Positions 59,702 through 64,000 of a stretch of 64,000 nucleotides of DNA are shown here, in pieces. This stretch comes from Pseudomonas nunensis. GTDB lineage: Bacteria > Pseudomonadota > Gammaproteobacteria > Pseudomonadales > Pseudomonadaceae. Within the stretch, counting starts at the first letter, position 1, and every line of letters begins with the position of its first letter. The position numbers and the translations under genes were made by a program. The DNA lies in the NCBI RefSeq assembly GCF_024296925.1, contig NZ_CP101125.1, forward strand, positions 4,466,501 to 4,530,500, in the 5' to 3' direction. The notes below the pieces were generated by a model. The model saw only the letters and a program-made list of their open reading frames with translations. It did not search any database and was not told the DNA's origin.

Positions 59702-61048
59702 TTATTCAGCAGCCGGCGCTTCCGGCTTGCGGCGCTTGAGCGGCGCCATGCCGTCCTTGCTGACCAGCGACAGGGCGTCGGTCTTCGGGCGGTTGGCGAT
59801 TTTGCGCTTGGTCGGTGCCTTGGCCCCGGTTTTCTTCTTGTCGCCTTTGGCGTCGACTTTTTTCTTCTTCACGCCAACGGCTTTCCCCGAGGCCTTGACC
59901 TTTTTCGGTCCGCCGTAGGTGCCTTTGACTTCCTTGATGGTGCGGCGCTCGAAGCTCTGCTTGAGGTAGCGCTCGACGCTCGACATCAGGTTCCAGTCGC
60001 CGTGGCAGATCAGCGAGATGGCCAGGCCATCGTTGCCGGCACGCCCGGTACGACCGATGCGGTGAACATATTCGTCGCCGCTGCGCGGCATGTCGAAGTT
60101 GATCACCAGGTCCAGGCCTTCCACGTCAAGACCGCGAGCGGCAACGTCGGTAGCAACCAGGATTTTCACGCCGCCCTGCTTCAGACGGTCGATCGCCAGT
60201 TTACGATCCTTCTGGTCCTTGTCACCGTGCAGCACGAACGCTTTGTATTCCTGCGCCACCAGGCGGCCGTAGATACGGTCGGCCATGGCCCGGGTGTTGG
60301 TGAACACGATGGCCTTCTGGTAGGTCTCGTTGGCCAGCAGCCAGTTCACGATCTGTTCTTTGTGCTGGTTGTGGTCAGCGGTAATGATCTGCTGACGGGT
60401 GGTCGCGTTCAGGTCGCTGACGTTGTTGAGCTGCAAGTGCTCAGGATTGTTCAGGACTTTGGCGACCATCTCGCGCAGGCCCGAACCACCGGTGGTGGCG
60501 GAGAACAGCATGGTCTGCTGGCGGTTGGTGCACTCTTCCACCAGACGCTGCACGTCTTCGGCAAAACCCATGTCGAGCATGCGGTCGGCTTCGTCGAGCA
60601 CCAGCACTTCGACTTCTTTCAAGTCGAGGTTGCCGGCGTTCAGTTGCTCGATCATCCGGCCCGGCGTACCGATCAGGATGTCCGGCACTTTGCGCAGCAT
60701 AGCGGCCTGGACCTTGAAGTCTTCACCGCCGGTGATCAGGCCGGACTTGATGAACGTGAACTGGGCGAAGCGCTCGACTTCCTTGATGGTCTGCTGGGCC
60801 AACTCGCGGGTTGGCAGCAGGATCAGGGTCTTGATGCTGACGCGGACTTTGGCCGGGCCGATCAGACGGTTGAGGATCGGCAAAACGAACGCAGCGGTTT
60901 TACCGCTGCCGGTTTGCGCAGTCACCCGCAGGTCACGCCCTTGGAGCGCCAGCGGAATAGCCGCTGCTTGCACTGGCGTTGGCTCGACAAATTTAAGCTC
61001 GGCCACGGCTTTGAGCAGGCGTTCGTGCAGGGCGAATTGGGAAAACAC
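59702..61048 (-). CDS. DEAD-box RNA helicase (RhlB/SrmB-like)
   Basis: 448 residues from GTG 61048 with GAGG eight bases upstream. Q-motif region FSQFALHERLLKAVAELKF, Walker A AQTGSGKT, DEAD, SAT, and HRIGRTGRAG. A Lys-rich tail (KKKKVDAKGDKKK) follows, probably for RNA binding. Such helicases remodel RNA in decay or ribosome assembly. The FSxFALH start recalls RhlB; SrmB-like is the alternative. Confidence 0.9.
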   Translation of the reverse strand: MFSQFALHERLLKAVAELKFVEPTPVQAAAIPLALQGRDLRVTAQTGSGKTAAFVLPILNRLIGPAKVRVSIKTLILLPTRELAQQTIKEVERFAQFTFIKSGLITGGEDFKVQAAMLRKVPDILIGTPGRMIEQLNAGNLDLKEVEVLVLDEADRMLDMGFAEDVQRLVEECTNRQQTMLFSATTGGSGLREMVAKVLNNPEHLQLNNVSDLNATTRQQIITADHNQHKEQIVNWLLANETYQKAIVFTNTRAMADRIYGRLVAQEYKAFVLHGDKDQKDRKLAIDRLKQGGVKILVATDVAARGLDVEGLDLVINFDMPRSGDEYVHRIGRTGRAGNDGLAISLICHGDWNLMSSVERYLKQSFERRTIKEVKGTYGGPKKVKASGKAVGVKKKKVDAKGDKKKTGAKAPTKRKIANRPKTDALSLVSKDGMAPLKRRKPEAPAAE

Positions 61049-61241
61049 GGGTGCTACCTCGAAGAAATACAAAAAAACAGCTGCATAGGGTAACGGTTTC
61101 GAGCGCGAAGGCCGAGTTTCTTTATGCAAACGACAGTAAACAGTGGCTTTTTTGTTGCCTGATTTGTCTCCAAACGTCATCCGCAGCGTCTTAAATGCTC
61201 TAATCGCCCCGACGCAACCTACAGAAGAATCGTTTTCGCCC

Positions 61242-62540
61242 ATGGATATCAAACAGCTCTGGCTCAATGCCCAAGACCTTTGGGGCGCCCTCGACCAACA
61301 TCCGCTCCTGCATTCCAGCCTGGCGCTGATCCTGCTATTAGTCGTGGCGCTGGTCCTCGGACGAGTGGCGCGCTACTTGATTCTGCACGCCACCAAGATG
61401 CTCGGCCGCCAACCAGCGCTGCACTGGGTCAACGACCTGCGGCACAACAAGGTCTTCCACCGGCTGGCGCAAATGACGCCGTCGCTGGTGATCCAGTTTG
61501 GCCTGTACCTGGTGCCGGAACTGAGCAAGACCAGCCGGATCTTCCTCGGCAACGTGGCCCTGTCGTTCACCATTCTGTTCCTGCTGCTGGCGGCCAGCGC
61601 CCTGCTCAGTGCCCTGCTGGACATCTACGCCCGCACCGAACACGCCCGCACGCGCTCGATCAAAGGCTACGTACAGCTGACGAAAATGGTCTTGTACGTG
61701 CTCGGCGCGATCATCATCGTCGCCACGTTGATCGACCGTTCGCCGTTGTTGCTGCTCTCGGGTCTGGGCGCGATGTCGGCAGTGATTCTGTTGGTCTACA
61801 AGGACACCCTGCTGTCGTTCGTCGCCAGCGTGCAACTGACCAGCAACGACATGCTGCGGGTCGGCGACTGGATCGAAATGCCACAAGTCGGTGCCGACGG
61901 TGACGTGGTCGACATCACCCTGCACACGGTCAAAGTGCAGAATTTCGACAAGACCATTGTGTCGATCCCGACCTGGCGCCTGATGTCCGAATCATTCAAG
62001 AACTGGCGCGGCATGCAACAATCCGGTGGACGTCGGATCAAGCGCAGCCTGTTTATCGACGCCAGCGGCGTGCGGTTTGTGCGCGATGACGAAGAATCGA
62101 AACTGGCCCAGGTGCACTTGCTGACCGACTACATCAGCCGCAAACAAGCCGAACTCAAAGCCTGGAACGAAGCCCAGGGTAACGTCGCGGCAATGTCGGC
62201 CAACCGCCGGCGCATGACCAACATCGGCACCTTCCGCGCCTATGCGCTGGCGTATCTGAAGAGCCACCCGGAGATCCAGCCGAACATGACCTGCATGGTC
62301 CGCCAGATGCAGACCACCGCCCAGGGCATCCCGCTGGAAATCTACTGCTTCACCCGCACCACCGCATGGGCGGATTACGAGCGGATCCAGGGGGATATTT
62401 TTGACTATTTACTGGCGGTGCTGCCGGAGTTTGGCTTGAGCCTGTATCAGCAGCCGAGTGGCGGGGATTTGCGCGCTGGGTTGCTGCCGGCGGTGTTGGG
62501 CGCGAGCCATATTCCCGAGCCCGAAAAACACGTCATGTAA
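61242..62540 (+). CDS. MscS-family mechanosensitive channel (YbdG-like)
   Basis: 432 residues from ATG 61242 (MDIKQLWLNAQDLWG). Four to five membrane helices, then the MscS pore and beta domain: VILLVYKDTLLSFVASVQL, GDWIEMPQVGADGDVVDITL and TVKVQNFDKTIVSIP. Length and the C-terminal extension match the YbdG/miniconductance branch, which protects against osmotic downshock. Divergent from the helicase gene. Confidence 0.9.
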   Translation: MDIKQLWLNAQDLWGALDQHPLLHSSLALILLLVVALVLGRVARYLILHATKMLGRQPALHWVNDLRHNKVFHRLAQMTPSLVIQFGLYLVPELSKTSRIFLGNVALSFTILFLLLAASALLSALLDIYARTEHARTRSIKGYVQLTKMVLYVLGAIIIVATLIDRSPLLLLSGLGAMSAVILLVYKDTLLSFVASVQLTSNDMLRVGDWIEMPQVGADGDVVDITLHTVKVQNFDKTIVSIPTWRLMSESFKNWRGMQQSGGRRIKRSLFIDASGVRFVRDDEESKLAQVHLLTDYISRKQAELKAWNEAQGNVAAMSANRRRMTNIGTFRAYALAYLKSHPEIQPNMTCMVRQMQTTAQGIPLEIYCFTRTTAWADYERIQGDIFDYLLAVLPEFGLSLYQQPSGGDLRAGLLPAVLGASHIPEPEKHVM

Positions 62541-62555
62541 CCCCACATCTCCCCT

Positions 62556-62645
62556 GTAGGAGCGAGGCTTGCCCGCGAAGGCGGTGTGCCAGTCAGCATT
62601 GATGTCAGCTGACACTCCGCCTTCGCGGGCAAGCCTCGCTCCTAC
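62556..62645. repeat. REP doublet supplying the stop codon of the EamA gene
   Basis: GTAGGAGCGAGGCTTGCCCG and inverse. The minus-strand TAG at 62644-62642, the stop codon of the next gene, is part of the repeat arm. Confidence 0.85.
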
Positions 62646-63511
62646 GAAGAGCGGATGGCGGTGGGCCTGATGCCCAACCGACTAATCCACACCGCCATCA
62701 AAATCACCGCCCCACCGAGAAACAGGCGCCCCAGTTCTTCATGCTGATTCCAGATCAGCAAATTGATCAGCAACCCCACCGGCACATGCAGGTTGTTCAT
62801 CACCGCCAGCGTGCCGCCATTCACCAGGCATGCGCCTTTGTTCCACCAGTACAACCCCAGCGCCGTCGAGACCAGGCCGAGGAATACCAGCACGCCCCAC
62901 TGCAGCGGCGCTTCGGGCAGGAAGTTCTGTTTGCCGAACAGCAGAAACGCCGGTAATGCGATCGCCAGTGCGCCGAGGTAGAAGTAGCCGAAACGCCGAT
63001 AGTGCGGCAGATCACTTGGGTGCCGCGCCACCAGATGCTTATAAAGCACTTGCCCCGCGGCGTAGGTGAAGTTGGCCAGTTGCAGCAACAGGAAGCCCAT
63101 GAAGAAGTCCGGGTTGATCCGGTCGTAGCGAATCACTGCCGCGCCCGCCACCGCCACCAAAGCGGCCACCAACGCCCACGGATTGAAACGCCGGTTCAAC
63201 GCATCCTCGATCAGCGTGACGTGCAGCGGTGTGAGGATGGTGAACAGCAAGACTTCCGGCACCGTCAGCACCCGGAAGCTCAGGTACAGGCAGACGTAGG
63301 TCACGCCGAACTGCAACGCGCCGATCAGCAACATGCCGCGCATGAATGCGGGCTCCACCGAACGCCAGCGCGTGAGCGGAATAAACACCAGTCCCGCCAG
63401 CAGTACGCGCACCAGCACCGCGAAGTAACTGTCGACATGCCCGGCCAGGTATTCGCCGATCAAACTGAAGGAAAACGCCTGGATCAGCGTGACAAAAAGT
63501 AGATAGCCCAT
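62642..63511 (-). CDS. EamA/DMT-family transporter
   Basis: 289 residues from ATG 63511. Ten hydrophobic helices; the C-terminal half includes LGLVSTALGLYWWNKGACLV, typical of the carboxylate/amino-acid/amine branch. The substrate is unknown. The last codon and stop run into a REP element. Confidence 0.85.
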   Translation of the reverse strand: MGYLLFVTLIQAFSFSLIGEYLAGHVDSYFAVLVRVLLAGLVFIPLTRWRSVEPAFMRGMLLIGALQFGVTYVCLYLSFRVLTVPEVLLFTILTPLHVTLIEDALNRRFNPWALVAALVAVAGAAVIRYDRINPDFFMGFLLLQLANFTYAAGQVLYKHLVARHPSDLPHYRRFGYFYLGALAIALPAFLLFGKQNFLPEAPLQWGVLVFLGLVSTALGLYWWNKGACLVNGGTLAVMNNLHVPVGLLINLLIWNQHEELGRLFLGGAVILMAVWISRLGIRPTAIRSS

Positions 63512-63587
63512 GCTCGCCTCGTTTTGAATGGCGGCGACGATAGCGGGTTTTGCTCTTCGCTGCGAATCATCAGATAACACACAAATC

Positions 63588-63683
63588 CCCTGTGGGAGCG
63601 GGCTTGCTCGCGAAGAGGCCGTGTCAGTCGACATCTCTGCTGGATGACACACCGCTTTCGCGAGCAAGCCCGCTCCCACAGGG
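63588..63683. repeat. REP doublet (GTGGGAGCGGGC family)
   Basis: CCCTGTGGGAGCGGG and its inverse with a 40-base filler, upstream of the EamA gene. Confidence 0.9.
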
Positions 63684-63711
63684 ATGGGTGTTCGGGCAGT
63701 AAATCGCAGGC

Positions 63712-63750
63712 AAAAAAAAGCCCGATCTCGCTAATGCGTTCAATCGGGCT
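63712..63750 (-). terminator. Intrinsic terminator of azoR
   Basis: On the minus strand AGCCCGAT / ATCGGGCT stem followed by seven more T residues, about 110 bases after the azoR stop. Confidence 0.85.
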
Positions 63751-63857
63751 ACAGCACTCAGGAGCAACAAGTGCAAAGGGAGGTTCGATGCGCATGCAAA
63801 CTTGAAGGGTTGCGCCAGGTCACTTGAACATCAAGGGATTATCTGGCGATTAAAGCC

Positions 63858-64000
63858 TCAAGCCACTTGGGAAAGCTTGGCGTTGGCCTGGTTCAGGCCC
63901 TTCTCCTGGAAGTCACCGCCCAGGTTCATGCCTTCGGCGTGGATGAAGGTCACGTCGTGGATGCCGATGAAGGCCATCACCTGGCGCAGGTACGGTTCCT
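63858..64000 (-). CDS. azoR: FMN-dependent NADH-azoreductase, C-terminal part (5' end outside window)
   Basis: The last 46 codons: EPYLRQVMAFIGIHDVTFIH then AEGMNLGGDF and a helical end before TGA. This matches the C-terminus of AzoR flavoenzymes, which reduce azo and quinone compounds with NADH. The rest lies beyond base 64000. Confidence 0.85.
   Translation of the reverse strand, partial: EPYLRQVMAFIGIHDVTFIHAEGMNLGGDFQEKGLNQANAKLSQVA

Overview
This window reads as a chromosomal segment from a Pseudomonas of the P. fluorescens group. The basis is high GC with GGAGG-type ribosome binding sites, many intergenic palindromes built on the P. fluorescens-type REP core (GTGGGAGCGGGCTTGCTCGC), and gene neighbourhoods that match Pseudomonas loci I know: a Cpx-like sensor near trkH; plpD, a FimV-like gene, a MarR gene and recQ; the complete lap biofilm locus; and gbuR-gbuA with its transporters. 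I saw no tRNA, rRNA, prophage, IS element or CRISPR array.

Layout. 1-9.7 kb: Spy-like chaperone (cut by the edge), sensor kinase, nitroreductase, TrkH, two AraC regulators, an Mpo1-like and an HD-domain protein, an LpxH-like phosphatase, a DMT exporter and a SelW-like protein. 9.7-18 kb: PlpD-type patatin autotransporter, FimV-like protein, MarR regulator, RecQ, YecA-like protein and DUF454 protein. 18.2-38.3 kb: the Lap system. LapG (periplasmic protease) and LapD (c-di-GMP receptor) control release of a 2878-residue LapA-type adhesin, which LapE-LapB-LapC secrete. A two-gene Septu-like ATPase plus HNH nuclease cassette and a small DUF6124-type gene with a structured leader lie between lapD and lapA. 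38.4-52.7 kb: TapT, the gbu guanidinobutyrate locus, an MBL hydrolase, an ACP-like protein without the carrier serine, a small conserved ORF that I place by synteny at PA1414 (the SicX locus), a LysR/MFS pair, two further transporters, DUF2177 and CvfB. 53-64 kb: a SutA-like small protein, TorF porin, DUF6279 lipoprotein, DUF899 protein, LysR regulator, a papain-like (C70/AvrRpt2-like) protease with an unrecognised partner gene, a DEAD-box helicase, an MscS channel, an EamA transporter and the 3' end of azoR.

The most interesting items are: (a) the leader of the small gene at 23482, which folds into a three-way junction and contains a second, mutually exclusive 10-bp helix plus a hairpin covering the Shine-Dalgarno, the architecture of a riboswitch or attenuator; (b) the Septu-like defence cassette set inside the lap locus; (c) the C70-like protease and its tightly coupled partner, preceded by two 15-bp direct repeats exactly 21 bp apart; (d) the adhesin gene, whose repeats have exact 750-bp and 1482-bp periods; (e) operator candidates for FleQ, GbuR and the MarR protein.

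All functions are inferred from motifs and remembered family knowledge; no searches were run. Start codons were chosen from Shine-Dalgarno spacing and often differ from the longest possible reading frame.
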